A program made the translations under genes and the position numbers. 64,000 nucleotides of DNA from Apiotrichum sp. Y4204 (lineage: Eukaryota > Basidiomycota > Tremellomycetes > Trichosporonales > Trichosporonaceae), in assembly GCA_025531455.1 (NCBI GenBank), contig JAMYHL010000006.1, positions 1,014,945 through 1,078,944 on the forward strand, written 5' to 3'. Position 1 is the stretch's first letter. Each line of letters begins with the position of its first letter. Positions 1 through 10,358 of the stretch are shown piece after piece. Below the pieces are notes generated by a model. The model was not told the DNA's origin and made no database searches. It saw only the letters and a program-made list of their open reading frames with translations.

Positions 1-12
1 CCCCCGCTCCGT

Positions 13-1524
13 ATGATGTCGGCAAACGGTGGCCCACCGCCCCATGGCGGACCCCCCGGCCATGGCCCACCCAACGGCGCTCCAGCTGAGGGATGGCGGC
101 CTCAACGACCCCACCTTCCGCCGCTTCAGACACAGCTTCCCGGTCCACCAAATGGTAACGGCGCCGGCCGGATCGACCTCGGTCTCGACCGCATGATGGC
201 TCTCATGGCCAAGCTTCCCCGGATGGTGGTCCCCGCGTTACATATCGCTGGCACCAACGGCAAAGGCTCGACATCGGTCATTCTGGAATCGTGCTTGAAT
301 GCGGCGGGAATGCGCACTGCTCGGTACAACTCGCCGCACCTGATCGAACCACGGGATGCTGTGCGTATCGATGGCCAGCCGGTTGCTGCAGACCTGTACG
401 CGTCGGCGATGGCCCATGTGCAGCGGGTCTCGAACGAGAACAACATTGGCGCGACACTCTTCGAGATCGGCACAGCTGTTGCGTTCCTCATCGCCAACAC
501 GTCGCAGCCGCCTGTGGACATGATGATCATCGAATGCGGCATGGGCGGTATGCGGGACGCGACAAACGTCATTCCACCGCAGTTGATCCTCGCGTCGGCC
601 CTCACGTCCGTCGGTCTGGACCATGTTGCGCAACTGGGCGATACGATTGGAAAGATTGCCCGTGAAAAGGCCTCCATCTGTGTACCTCACAGCGTCCTCG
701 TCGTTGCCCCCCACCTGCACCCAGAGGCATTATCCGTGGCCCGTGCTGTCGCGGCCGAACGCGGAACGCATCTTGTTGAAGCGCAACCGAGTATGGCATT
801 GGAGCCACCCGCGGCTTTTTCGATTGTCCCCTTCCGCCCACCCGCTCCTACCATGGTCCGCACCCCGCTCCCCGGTGCGCGAGAGAAGATGCTCACCACC
901 CGTCTCGCCCTCGGCGGCGCCCACCAGCTAGACAATCTCTCGCTAGCCTTGACCATCCTCGACGTTATTCGCAACGATCGGCGCTCTTGCGCCATGCAGT
1001 CCAAGATCGAACGACTCACAGATGCCGTTTTACAGGCTGGTGTCCAGGCTGCGAGATGGCAGGGCCGCTGCGAGTGGCTCGAGTGGAATGACGCCGGCAA
1101 GTCGATCCCGTTCTTGGTAGACGGAGCACACAACACGGATTCTGCCATCACTCTGCGGAGGTATCTCGACTCTCTAAATGTCCCCGGACCACGGACGTTT
1201 ATCATCTCTCTCTCTGCGTCGCCCGGCAAGACAGCCGACAGCGTCCTCGGGCCACTGCTGCGGCCTGGTGACCGCGTCGCCGTCGCAAGCTTCACGACTC
1301 CTGTGGAGTCCATGCCGTGGATCCAGTGCACGCAAGCGGACGTGGTGCGCGCCGCCGCGCAGCCCCTTGTCGGTCCTGGAGAAGTTCATGTCGTTCCTGG
1401 TGCTGGACCGCCAGCCGTCGCCGACGCGCTCCGCTGGGCGACAAAGGACACCGTAGGCCTCACAGTGCTCTGCGGAAGCCTCTATTTTGTCGCAGACGCG
1501 TACCGTTTGCTCGGAGCCCAGTAG
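13..1524 (+). CDS. FOL3: Dihydrofolate synthase (folylpolyglutamate synthase family)
   Basis: This is a Mur-ligase-type enzyme that joins glutamate to dihydropteroate using ATP, a late step of folate synthesis. One uninterrupted frame gives 503 residues and ends in TAG. The P-loop AGTNGKGST lies at about residues 79-87, followed by the YNSPHL stretch and the ECGMGGMRDATN metal/ATP region; LVDGAHN occurs in the C-terminal half. AGTNGKGS fits the FOL3 branch better than MET7-type folylpolyglutamate synthase. The first 52 residues are a Gly/Pro-rich tail not usual in the family. ATG codons at 13 and 16 are both possible, and because the frame is open to the left edge, the true start or an earlier exon may lie outside the window. 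Confidence 0.88.
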   Translation: MMSANGGPPPHGGPPGHGPPNGAPAEGWRPQRPHLPPLQTQLPGPPNGNGAGRIDLGLDRMMALMAKLPRMVVPALHIAGTNGKGSTSVILESCLNAAGMRTARYNSPHLIEPRDAVRIDGQPVAADLYASAMAHVQRVSNENNIGATLFEIGTAVAFLIANTSQPPVDMMIIECGMGGMRDATNVIPPQLILASALTSVGLDHVAQLGDTIGKIAREKASICVPHSVLVVAPHLHPEALSVARAVAAERGTHLVEAQPSMALEPPAAFSIVPFRPPAPTMVRTPLPGAREKMLTTRLALGGAHQLDNLSLALTILDVIRNDRRSCAMQSKIERLTDAVLQAGVQAARWQGRCEWLEWNDAGKSIPFLVDGAHNTDSAITLRRYLDSLNVPGPRTFIISLSASPGKTADSVLGPLLRPGDRVAVASFTTPVESMPWIQCTQADVVRAAAQPLVGPGEVHVVPGAGPPAVADALRWATKDTVGLTVLCGSLYFVADAYRLLGAQ

Positions 1525-1715
1525 TGTATAGTTCATGTCTGAAGTTAGAGTATGAGTATGTCAGCAGTGCAATTGTTTGTACTTTGTGCGGCAGGGACAA
1601 TCGATAGCAAGGCGATCAGTGTTCAGAATTCTGCCAAAGTTGGTCCGACGCATGACGCAGCCGAGTGACGTACTTTGACCAACAGGCAACTACTCACAAC
1701 TTCCCACCATCCACA

Positions 1716-2060
1716 ATGTCGACACCAGACAAGGTCCTCATCGTACTAATCGCGACTCCCCCCTCCGCAAGCGACGCGCTCGCCCGCGCGCTCGTGACCT
1801 CGCGCGCCGCCGCGTGCGTCAACATACTCCCCGCGCGATCAGTGTACACGTGGGACGGCGCGCTGCAGACCGACACCGAGGAGCTGCTTCTGGCTAAGAC
1901 GACGGCCGCCGCATATGGACAGCTTGAGGAATGTGTCCGCCAAAACCACCCGTACGACGTCCCCGAGATCATTGCGACCGACGTCGAGCGCGGCAGCGCA
2001 GCGTACTTGGATTGGGTGAGGGAGAACACTGGAATGGCCGGGAAGCGGGAGACCAGCTAG
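1716..2060 (+). CDS. CutA1-like divalent ion tolerance protein
   Basis: This is a small single-exon protein of 114 residues with the whole CutA fold: an N-terminal VLIVLIATPPS strand, the RAAACVNILP segment, the VYTWDG turn, EELLLAKT, and the C-terminal HPYDVPEIIA and YLDWV motifs. CutA proteins form trimers; their role in fungi is unclear despite the copper-tolerance name from bacteria. The frame is open from an ATG at 1665, but I prefer the ATG at 1716 (context CACAATGTC) because the family homology starts there. It follows FOL3 on the same strand after about 190 bp. Confidence 0.88.
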   Translation: MSTPDKVLIVLIATPPSASDALARALVTSRAAACVNILPARSVYTWDGALQTDTEELLLAKTTAAAYGQLEECVRQNHPYDVPEIIATDVERGSAAYLDWVRENTGMAGKRETS

Positions 2061-2398
2061 AAGGACTGTAGTGGTGATGAAGCGGGGGCGTGCTCCCTCT
2101 CGATCTGGCTTCTTGGGAGATGGCGCAATTATGTGGTCTCTGGTGAGAATCCTCTGACGGACTGAATCGACAAAGCTTGTACGGCAGGAGCCTTCTGTCC
2201 CAGATGGCGCACATCATAGCGTCCACCCAATTTGCCGTGTACTGAAGGACCCCTGTCCATACACACCAACATGGAGCAGCAGCTAGCAACTCATCTATCA
2301 GTGATCTATACCTGCACGCTGCTCGTCGCGCTCGCCCGATTCCCAGCATGCAGCGCAATTCTTAAGGTGAAACCCCCAAAGCATAAACAAAAAGGTAT
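2061..2398. other. Intergenic stretch, no gene seen
   Basis: This lies between the CutA stop and the end of a minus-strand tRNA gene. Only short shadow frames are present. It should hold the CutA 3' UTR and, near 2389-2393, the Pol III terminator of the tRNA. Confidence 0.6.
2389..2393 (-). terminator. Pol III terminator of tRNA-Val(AAC)
   Basis: Five T residues on the minus strand begin 6 nt past the discriminator base, the usual RNA polymerase III stop. Confidence 0.75.
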
Positions 2399-2487
2399 TG
2401 ACGTTTGGCGGGGTCGAACCGCCGACCTCATGCGTAATACTGTATCCAGTGTTAAGCATGCGCTCTAACCAACTGAGCTAAATCGCC
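2399..2487 (-). tRNA. tRNA-Val(AAC) with a 15-nt intron
   Basis: Read on the minus strand, the gene has T8-A9, a D arm GCTCAGTTGGTTAGAGC, an anticodon stem CATGC/GCATG, loop TTAACA, a 15-nt intron after position 37, variable loop AGGTC, and T arm GGCGG-TTCGACC-CCGCC. Positions 34-36 are AAC (valine). The discriminator base is A. The acceptor stem GGCGATT/AAACGTC has one A-A mismatch at pair 5-68. The body is nearly identical to the tRNA-Val(CAC) gene at 38926-39006. Confidence 0.88.
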
Positions 2488-2759
2488 GAGATATTTTTCA
2501 GGATCTCTAATCTGTCACCACACGCCGATGGCTTCACCGCCTTGTAGTCTACTCTTGCACATGACCTTCATTCGGCTCGGACATGTGCGATTTCGGTTTG
2601 ATGATCTGCAGGCACACTAATGGAATTCGGTCTCTTGCAATCTTCGGACATGCGCGGCGTCTCGCCAAAAACCACAATCTACACCTAGCCCACTCTATTG
2701 ACTTCTTGACGGCTGCATAATCATCCAAAGATACGGGCACGTGTTACAACACCAGATGC

Positions 2760-4398
2760 TTAGAGGCGGGCGCGCGAGACGAGGAGCGAGTCGCCGCGCT
2801 TGATCTGCTGGGCGGCGGTGGCGACCATCTCGTCCATGATCTCCTTTGCCGGCTTGACCTCCTTGATGGCCGCGGCAACGTCTCCCATCTGGGGGTTGTC
2901 AGCAATGCTTGGGGGATAGTGTGGTTCATTTACTCACAAGCCAGGGGCGGCCGGGGAGAGAGAGCTCGGGCTTCTTGGAAAGCTCCTGCTCGTGCGGGAG
3001 CTTGCCTTGGGAGGTGAGCTCCTTGATCTCGTCCTGGCGGTTCTCCCACGACTTGACGTAGTCGGTGCGGCGGACACGGAGGGGACGTCCGGTGTAGATG
3101 AGGGTGGTTCCGGTGTCTCCGTAGTCGGCCGAGACGACGAGCTCCTTGTGCTTGGGGGGAGCGCCGGCCTCGGTCGAGGCGACGAAGCGGGTGCCGACCC
3201 AGACGGCCTGGGCACCCCACATGAGGGCAGCTGCGAGACCGCGGCCGTCGTAGATACCGCCGGCGGCAACAACGGGGACCTGCTTGCCGGTGAGGGGCGA
3301 CTTGCGGCCCTTGACGGCGTCAACAACAGCGGGGATGAGGATAGAGGTGGGGGTCGAGCCGGTGTGGCCACCGCCCTCACCACCCTGGGCGCAGATAATG
3401 TCCATGCCGACGTCGAGAGCCTTGTTGACGTGCTTGACGGCACCGATCATGTTCATGCAGACAATGCCGGCCTTGTGGAGACGCTCAACAACGTGCTTGG
3501 GGGGAACACCGACGGCGCAGACGAAGAGGGTGGTCTTCTCCTCAATGATGACATCGATGAGCTGGTCGAGCTGGCCCTTGGTGTAGTCGTAGTTGGTCTT
3601 ACGGGCGGAGCCACCGACCTGAGGGAGGAGGAGGTCGACACCGAAGGGGAGGTCGGGGCGGTCAAGACCAGCCTTGAGCTCCTTGATGGCGTTGCGGAGG
3701 AACTTGGGGGCTGAGGTATTAGTATCGAGCTGTACACTTGTTCCGTGTGGTGATCTCCTTCGTTTCCAAGAGTTTCTCTTGCCGCTCTCACTCCCCGACG
3801 GTGTCCTTGCCCCTCTGCTCTGCAGCTAGTGGTCTCATCAGGGTTCCCGAGGGAATAAGGTCCGGGCGATCACCTCGGCATGCAGTGATATCCATGTTCG
3901 GCCTCCACCACCACCATCACCATCATCACCATTACCACTTTCACTTATCGGACTCGGTGTCCGCGTCAGAGGTCCGAGACCCAAAACTCACTGTAACCAA
4001 TACCACCGATGACGCCGAGTCCACCGTTGTTGGAGACGGCCGCAGCAAGCTTGGGTCCAGCCGCAACGTTCATGCCTCTGGAGGGTCAGCGTGATGGATA
4101 ACATTGGGGTGGAATGAGATCCTGGTGGTTGGGCGGGTCCAAGCAGCTCGACAACAGAGTGGAGCGCCGGACGAGGCTGAAACTGCTCGTCGGATGACAA
4201 TAGACCACTGCCAGCCTCGACGACATTCCGGCGCTGCTGCTTGACCCACTCCCAAGCCGCTCCCGATCGCCTCGCACTTCGACTCACGCAAGCAGGATGG
4301 GGTGCTGGATGCCGACTGGAAACGTTAGCGCCATTGTCTACTCGCGCGGCGGTCGACTACTCACAGAGCTCGGTGATCTCGGTCTTGATGACGGACAT
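2760..4398 (-). CDS. Nitronate monooxygenase (2-nitropropane dioxygenase type)
   Basis: This is an FMN-dependent TIM-barrel enzyme that oxidises alkyl nitronates. Five exons: 4398-4365, 4315-4288, 4077-3992, 3710-2938 and 2888-2760, giving 349 residues. The start reads MSVIKTEITELFGIQHPILLA, matching the family's N-terminal barrel strand. FMN and phosphate-binding motifs are visible: SNNGGLGVIGG, the GGEGGGHTG loop, VVAAGGIYDGRG and GAQAVWVGTRF. All junctions keep frame. Intron 3 is long for this genome (281 nt) and holds a CAC/CAT repeat near 3903-3937. The gene is convergent with CutA, with the tRNA-Val between them. Paralogues in this family differ in substrate, so the exact substrate is not certain. 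Confidence 0.9.
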
Positions 4399-6460
4399 GG
4401 TGGATAGATCTAGGTGATGGGGTGTGTAGAGAACTTGGAAAGAGAGAGGTGACAAAGAGATGCTCGGTATTGTATGTATATGAGCGAGATGGGACGGGGG
4501 GTACGATGGGGGGCGTGGATGGGCGGTTATTCGGCCAAGAGACCTTTGCCGGTTAACTCTTTCGCGTGCAACCCGGATCTAGGAGTTCTAGCGCGCCGCG
4601 GCGGCCGACGACACACCAAAAAAAAAAGAAAGGAGCAAAAATCCTTTCTTCGGGCATGCCCGATCACCCAGCAACTGGCCTCAGTCTGCTCCAGCGCCAC
4701 GCCGTACTCCGCATCTCCACATGGACAATACTGCATGCACTCCCCCAGACACACCATGCCCTGCTCCGGGGGGCTCATCTGCGCCTCTGCCCTCGCTTCC
4801 GGCTTCGAGGCCGGCCTGGGCTACTGGCTCTTGATCGCAGGCAGGCCCGCATGCCAAGCAATGACATCGCCACACCGGCCGTCCATGCCCATTGGTGAGT
4901 TTACGGCCCTGCGGCCGGACCCGCTGCCCGTTGGCGGCAGCGCCCACACCCCCACCGGCGAACAGCGACTGTATTGTGTAGCAATATGATCCGTGAAGAC
5001 CAACACGTATCCATTATCATCTTAACATGAGCCAACAATCACATGTTCTTCGCGTGAAGCCAGACACACCAGGCCAGCAGGCATATTAGACCTGCTGCCA
5101 TATTATCACACGACAGGTGATCGCCGACGGCCGACACCAACAACTAAACATTCCACAGTCACCCACATCCCAGTGGCGGCATATCCATTCATTGACGGTC
5201 AAGACCTAACCTGCGGTGACAGCCGCTTGTAGCCGGCTCACCCCTGCTGACAATGTTCCCCCTGACAATGTTACCGCTCGTGTCGGCGGCCCTTATGTCG
5301 GGATCCGTACACGAGGCGTCGCGGTGCACGTCTTCCGGATGCGTATCCAGCCGGAGGCGACACCGTCGAGCTGGGTCATGAGGCGAAGGACATGAGCACA
5401 GTGGCCAGGTGTCAGATGGCGCGCCGACGGCATCACACGGTATCGCGCGTCGTGCTCCGTTCTGGCGTCCAGACGCCGCTGACAATTGTGCTCGGGCTTG
5501 GTGGTATAACGGTCCACGTCCAGTTTTGGGGGGGCCAAATCACCGGAGCGGGAGCGTGGTCCGACGCTCGCCACGAACCGATCCTATCTACCTCGTCACT
5601 TGGATCGTTCACATAGTTGTCAGCGGCGCAGGATACGGTAGGAATGATCAGACTCGGAACGTCTCGTCCAGCCCAGAGCTAGGATGGTGATGACTCCGAC
5701 TCGAAACGTCTCGTCCAGTCACCTGAATGGGATGTGGCGAAACCTCGAGAAGCCGAAGCCCCCTCGCGGTTTGCAATCGTCAATACCGATTAGTCTGGCA
5801 GGACAACACAAGAAGACGAACATAAACATAAGCAAACAAAACAATCCGCCACACGCAGACATTACGTCCTGCGTGATACTTGAAATGCTGACGGACATGA
5901 CGCAGACGGCAGACGACGGATGCGACGAGTGTGCCACTTGGAACACACTACTCATACGGATATGCAGCGGCCGAGTCTCCCGTGTGAAGTTCGCAACCGG
6001 TCACACCGATATAGCTCTCTGTTCTGCTCACTCTTTCCCTCTTTCATCTCACCCGCTCCCATATCTACAAAATATTATTCGGCCTCTGGCGGCTCTCGGT
6101 GGAGACGACCAGCGATAAGAGTTTTATAACACGCCAGACATACAACCAACGCGCAGCGCAACCCGCTCTTTCCAGCATACGTAGACTGCCAGGCTATCTG
6201 ATCATCTGACAAGCTACAGCGCAGTCACTACCGTCCTCATCTCAGACTATGTTGGGATTTCCAGGTTTGTCCCACGACTGGCCGCCGTGTGGGTCTCAAT
6301 GTTTCTAGCCCTTGTCCAGTATTCAATCCTCACCCCTATACAACCCTTCGCGCCCAACCCCTAGGCTCTCGGGTCGCCGTTTGCTGCTGGCCTCGAGTCC
6401 ATCGCGCCTGGCGTGTGGCAATAAATAGAAAGAAATAGGGTTTGAACAACTCAAAAAGGT
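4399..6460. other. About 2 kb without a recognisable gene
   Basis: This lies between the nitronate monooxygenase start and the tRNA-Trp. It should hold the upstream region of the monooxygenase. The longest frame (4474-4989) has no domain-like composition. A 20-nt sequence occurs twice with one change, at 5652-5671 (ACTCGGAACGTCTCGTCCAG) and 5699-5718. An A-rich run sits near 4617-4642. No transposon ends or RNA gene were found. Confidence 0.55.
6453..6457 (-). terminator. Pol III terminator of tRNA-Trp
   Basis: Five T residues on the minus strand lie just downstream of the tRNA 3' end. Confidence 0.7.
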
Positions 6461-6547
6461 CGACCCCGGCCCGAATCGAACGGACAACCTTGAGGAATAG
6501 GAGTATCCCAGTTGGAATCTCACGCGCTACCATTACGCCACGGGGTC
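6461..6547 (-). tRNA. tRNA-Trp(CCA) with a 15-nt intron
   Basis: On the minus strand the acceptor GACCCCG pairs perfectly with CGGGGTC. The D arm is GCGTAATGGTAGCGC, the loop is TTCCAA with anticodon CCA, an intron follows position 37, the variable loop is AGGTT, and the T arm is GTCCG-TTCGATT-CGGGC. The acceptor, D arm and variable loop match the usual eukaryotic tRNA-Trp layout. Two oddities: the pair 31-39 is A-C, and the discriminator reads G where eukaryotic tRNA-Trp normally has A. Confidence 0.75.
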
Positions 6548-6844
6548 TTGGTGTTTTTCGAGAGATACTGACTCGCCGCATAGAGTGGGAAAGTCCGGTA
6601 ATTCTAGTATCGTGCTCGTCTGCATTGACGCTGATGATTTTGCTTCAAAGCGTGAAGTCCTAGCTGTCGCCGAAAGTCAGAACGTAGACTGCAGATGTCT
6701 GCGCTCCACATCTAGACCACACACAGACGCCCAAAGCACACACCGTCCACGTCCGTCCAGTCAGACCTCCACCCACCTCCACCACTTTCCAAACTCTTCA
6801 GCCCATTCTCCAACTTCTAACTTCCCACTACCCCACCCACCTCG

Positions 6845-7835
6845 ATGGCAAGCACAGCAACGGCCGCGGCCTTCTACCCCGAATTTGCGCGCCTCAAGGC
6901 CGGTGCGTAGTGTAGCCGCAACTCTGACTGACGGCAGACGTGCTCGCGGCACTTGACGACGCGTCCGGCGCGGCAGGCGCGCTCGCCGCGCTCCGAACTG
7001 CGCTTGCGGGCGTGCGCGCCGAGCTGCCCGCGTACGACCAGCGGAGCTACGATATTGTGGGTCGGGTGCTCGATTGCTAACCTTACCCGTTTGTTGACGA
7101 CAGCAAATCAAGGAGCTCGAGACGCGCCTCGCGGCCGGGCGGGTGGATAAGAAATCGCGGTTTGCATTCAAGCGCGCGCCGAAGAGCGGGAGCACGAGCA
7201 CAAGCGCCAGTGCCAGTGCCAGCGGGACGAGTACGCCGGCTGCCTCGGCACCGGCTCCCCCTCCAGCTCCCACAGGACCGCCGACGTACACCCTCTCGTC
7301 CCGTGCCGACTGCACGCTCACGGAGCGCGATGTCTCACCCGAAGGGACGTATACCCTCACTTTGCGGGACCTCACGCACTGTGTCGTGGATCTACGGCCG
7401 CTCGGGGACGCGCGCCTCACGTCCCTCCATGCGTCGGGGCTGCGCGGGTGTGTCGTGCTCGCGCCGCGTATGGCGGGTAGCGCGATGCTTTCGGATATGA
7501 GTGGCTGCGTTGTGGCTGTTGGCGCGCAGCAGTTCCGCCTTCACACGACGCGGGATACGGTCGTGTGCCTTGACGTACCCTCCCTCCCTGTTATTGAGGG
7601 CAGCCAGGGCGTGTGCGTCATGGGATATCCCGCTGCGCTGGGGGGAAACGAGGGGGAGAGCAAGTATGCCCAGGTGCAGGACTTTGATTGGGTGCGTGGC
7701 GGGCCATCGCCCAACTGGCGCGTCGCGGATGCGGAGGAGGAGATAAGCGTAGACGAGGCAATCAAGAGCGTGCTGGGAGGCGCTAGCGCCGAGGTACTAC
7801 AAAATATACCCTGCATACAGCGTTGTACAAACTAG
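6845..7835 (+). CDS. TBCC: Tubulin-folding cofactor C
   Basis: Cofactor C acts with cofactors D and E to release folded alpha/beta-tubulin dimers and activates tubulin GTP hydrolysis. Three exons (6845-6902, 6938-7056, 7104-7835) give 302 residues. The N-terminal part (MASTATAAAFYPEFARLKADVL...) is a helical spectrin-like segment, followed by a Ser/Ala/Pro linker and a C-CAP/cofactor C beta-helix domain from about residue 115, with repeated strands such as TLTLRDLTHCVVDLRP, GLRGCVVLAP and MSGCVVAVGAQQFRLHTTRD. QFRLH-T retains the conserved region of the catalytic arginine finger. Intron 1 is 35 nt and ends CTGACGGCAG. Its 3' end is 37 bp from the convergent PFK26 stop. Confidence 0.9.
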
Positions 7836-7872
7836 ACGGCGACGAGTGATTTACGAGAAGAATGAGTGGGGG

Positions 7873-10358
7873 TTAGATTTGCAAGATGCTCACTGGAGGA
7901 GTTAGGATCACATCATTGTGTGCAACACCTCGGTACTCACTCTTGCGTTCCGTGGTCAGTGCGCCCGAGCTGTCGTCGGGCGTGACAGTGCCCTTTCCGA
8001 CGACTGTCGTCTTTTCGAGAGGATGTGAGAACGGCGCCGAGCGACTGCCATCCGCACCAGAGCCTATGCGCTGCTTGAGCTTGGCGCGCACAAGGTTCGC
8101 CTTGGCCTGCTTCTCCATCGCCTCCTCGGCCTCTGCCTCGCGCTCCATGTTGAGCGTGTCGCACGCGAATGTCGGGAGGAGGCCAAAGGTGGACCCGCTG
8201 GTAGCCTCTGCAAAGTTCTCGTACAGGTTCCCGCCAGTGGTCGTGTCACCACGCCCCTCACCGGACCAGAAGTGGAAGGCGCGGGAGATGACACCATAGC
8301 TTGCGGGCGTCACCTCCAGAAGATCGCCACGCGCAATCTCCACAGCAGGCACCTCCGATGGCGGGAGGCCGACGAGATAGGCAAGCAGGCAGCGGATAAC
8401 CGACGCGTGGCCTATGATAAGAAGATCATCCTGCTCTCGCTCGAGCTCGAAGATCACCGGTTCAAGACGGATAGACAGATCGTGGTACGACTCGGCGCGT
8501 GGGGCGCGATGGGCGTATGGGTCTGCAAGGAAGCGCTCCCACTCATCAGGGTAGCGCTCCATCGCCTCCCTGCTCGACAGGCCGTCCCACACACCAGGGT
8601 TGATCTCGCCCATGATCGGTTTCTGCGACACCTTGTATCCTGCGTGCACGAACGGCCACGCAGAGTGGTGCGCCCGGCGACGGGATGACGTCCACACCAC
8701 GAGTGGGTTCTCATGCACAGTCTCGCCGCGCTTGATGCGCTCCTCCCTCAGCGCCTTGCGTCGCGCAGAGACGGCCGCCTTGAGGCGGGCAGCGTACTCC
8801 CACCCGGCAGGTGACAGGTCAGAATCCGCCTTGTACGAGTGCTCAATGAGAGATTGGCCGGACTATGGTCAGCTGGGATCTCGACAAGCAAAGTAGCTGA
8901 AGCTCGACTCCGTGAGACGCTCACCCGTGCGAAGAAGATGGTGCGCGGCTTGGTATGGATGTTCATGAGGAAGAAGACGCAACGCGTCTGGAGGTATCCT
9001 GCCGTCAGAACTATACGCGACATAGGACCCACCCTCAATGCGGTTCACGTCAATGCGCTCGCCAACGTTGAGCACCTTGATGTACGGGCCCTCGTCGGCT
9101 GAGACGGTTTCATACACAGCCTCCTGATCACGAATACGGCGCCAGTAATCGGCGAGCGCACGCTCCGCGTCCCACCCGGCATAATCCGGGGACGACAGTT
9201 TGACACTGCGGATATTGGCGGTGATGATATCGTCCTTGTCGCAAAGAGATTCTGGAGTTAGCTTGCGCTGTGTCGCACTGCAATGGCGTCTTGGGCCAAG
9301 CCTGTGACCGCTAGACGGGTTGCAACGTCCCTAGCTACCCGTTCCGCGACTCACCGAGGAAGATGACGTGCACGCCTTTGCTCGCGAACTCCTCCATTGT
9401 CTCCTTCCTCGCCGCGCAGTTACCATTGTTGGCATCGTAGATGACGACCTGGCCGCCCTGAACGAGGAAGAAGTCCCAGATCTGCTCTTCCAGTTCGTTC
9501 TTGATCCGTTCTCGTAATGCTATTGTTGACGCTGACACTTCGCCTGCAGGTGAGCGTGGACTGAGGTCGGAGAGAGAAGGGAACGCGAAAGAGACGGGCA
9601 CGTTTGCCGGCAGCTGTGGTGTCCTTTACAGATAGATGCCCGGCGTCCAAGCTGGCCAAAAGCAACGCAGCGTGGGTGCACAGAACTCCCGCGGAAATCG
9701 GCATAGCCGCCCATATCGACGCCCCCCATCCTATCTCGTAGCGGAACGCACCTTCATAGTTGTAATAGTCGGCGGGCACGTTCTTGGCGCCGCCAAGGAC
9801 TTTGCGGCGATAGTCTCCGAGCGAGTAGACGCGTGTCTTTACGCCCATCCAGCGGAGGTAGCGCTCCAGCGCGCGCGAGATGTGTGTTTTGCCACGGGCT
9901 GTGTAGGGGAGGAGGCGGAGGAGGGATACGCGAGATGTGGAGAGGGACGATGATCCGTGAGATCGGCATTAGGTGGCGGCGGGAATGTATCGCGGGCAAT
10001 GGGCGAGGACACGATGAGACCAAAGACGTTGCGAATCGAGCATTGATAGAGATCGTAGTCGTCGTCGAAAGGTAAGATAAGCGTCAGCATGAGAGAACAC
10101 CAGAGGTCGTTGCTGGAAGCTCGCAATTGGAAACACGATGGGCGTTCATGTCCTCGTCTTCCCGCATCGTTCACCCTCCTCCACTCTCCCACTCCCACCC
10201 CAGCTCCAAGCATTGCCATCGCCCACCTGGGCCCATGTCTTCTCGTCTGCCTTCCTCTGCCTCCAAATGTACCCACCCGGCAATCCGACGGTGACGATGA
10301 GAATCAGACCGGCATGGTACAGCCGTCCGCTCTGGGTGACGTAGAGGGGTGCGGCCAT
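7873..10358 (-). CDS. PFK26: 6-phosphofructo-2-kinase with a substituted phosphatase histidine
   Basis: The enzyme makes fructose 2,6-bisphosphate, the activator of glycolysis. Exons: 10358-10277, 9898-9752, 9543-9355, 9251-9033, 8998-8925, 8862-7941 and 7892-7873, about 550 residues. The kinase P-loop GLPARGKTH crosses the first junction (residues about 25-33); VVIYDANN is the kinase Asp motif. The C-terminal phosphoglycerate-mutase-like half begins FFAR-SGQS: the catalytic RHG histidine is Ser (about residue 238), as is known for yeast Pfk26, which lacks bisphosphatase activity. The second histidine (GHASVIRC, about 389) and the glutamate (MGEINPG) remain. The last intron is 48 nt and in frame, with a TCCTAAC branch site; retaining it gives about 566 residues. 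Confidence 0.9.

Noticed and set aside
2992..3714. 240-codon plus-strand frame opposite the nitronate monooxygenase
   Set aside because: It is the mirror of a high-GC coding exon; its Gly/Asp/Glu-rich product has no family features.
4474..4989. 171-codon plus-strand frame in the region upstream of the nitronate monooxygenase
   Set aside because: Composition is erratic, there is no motif, and no splice extension improves it.
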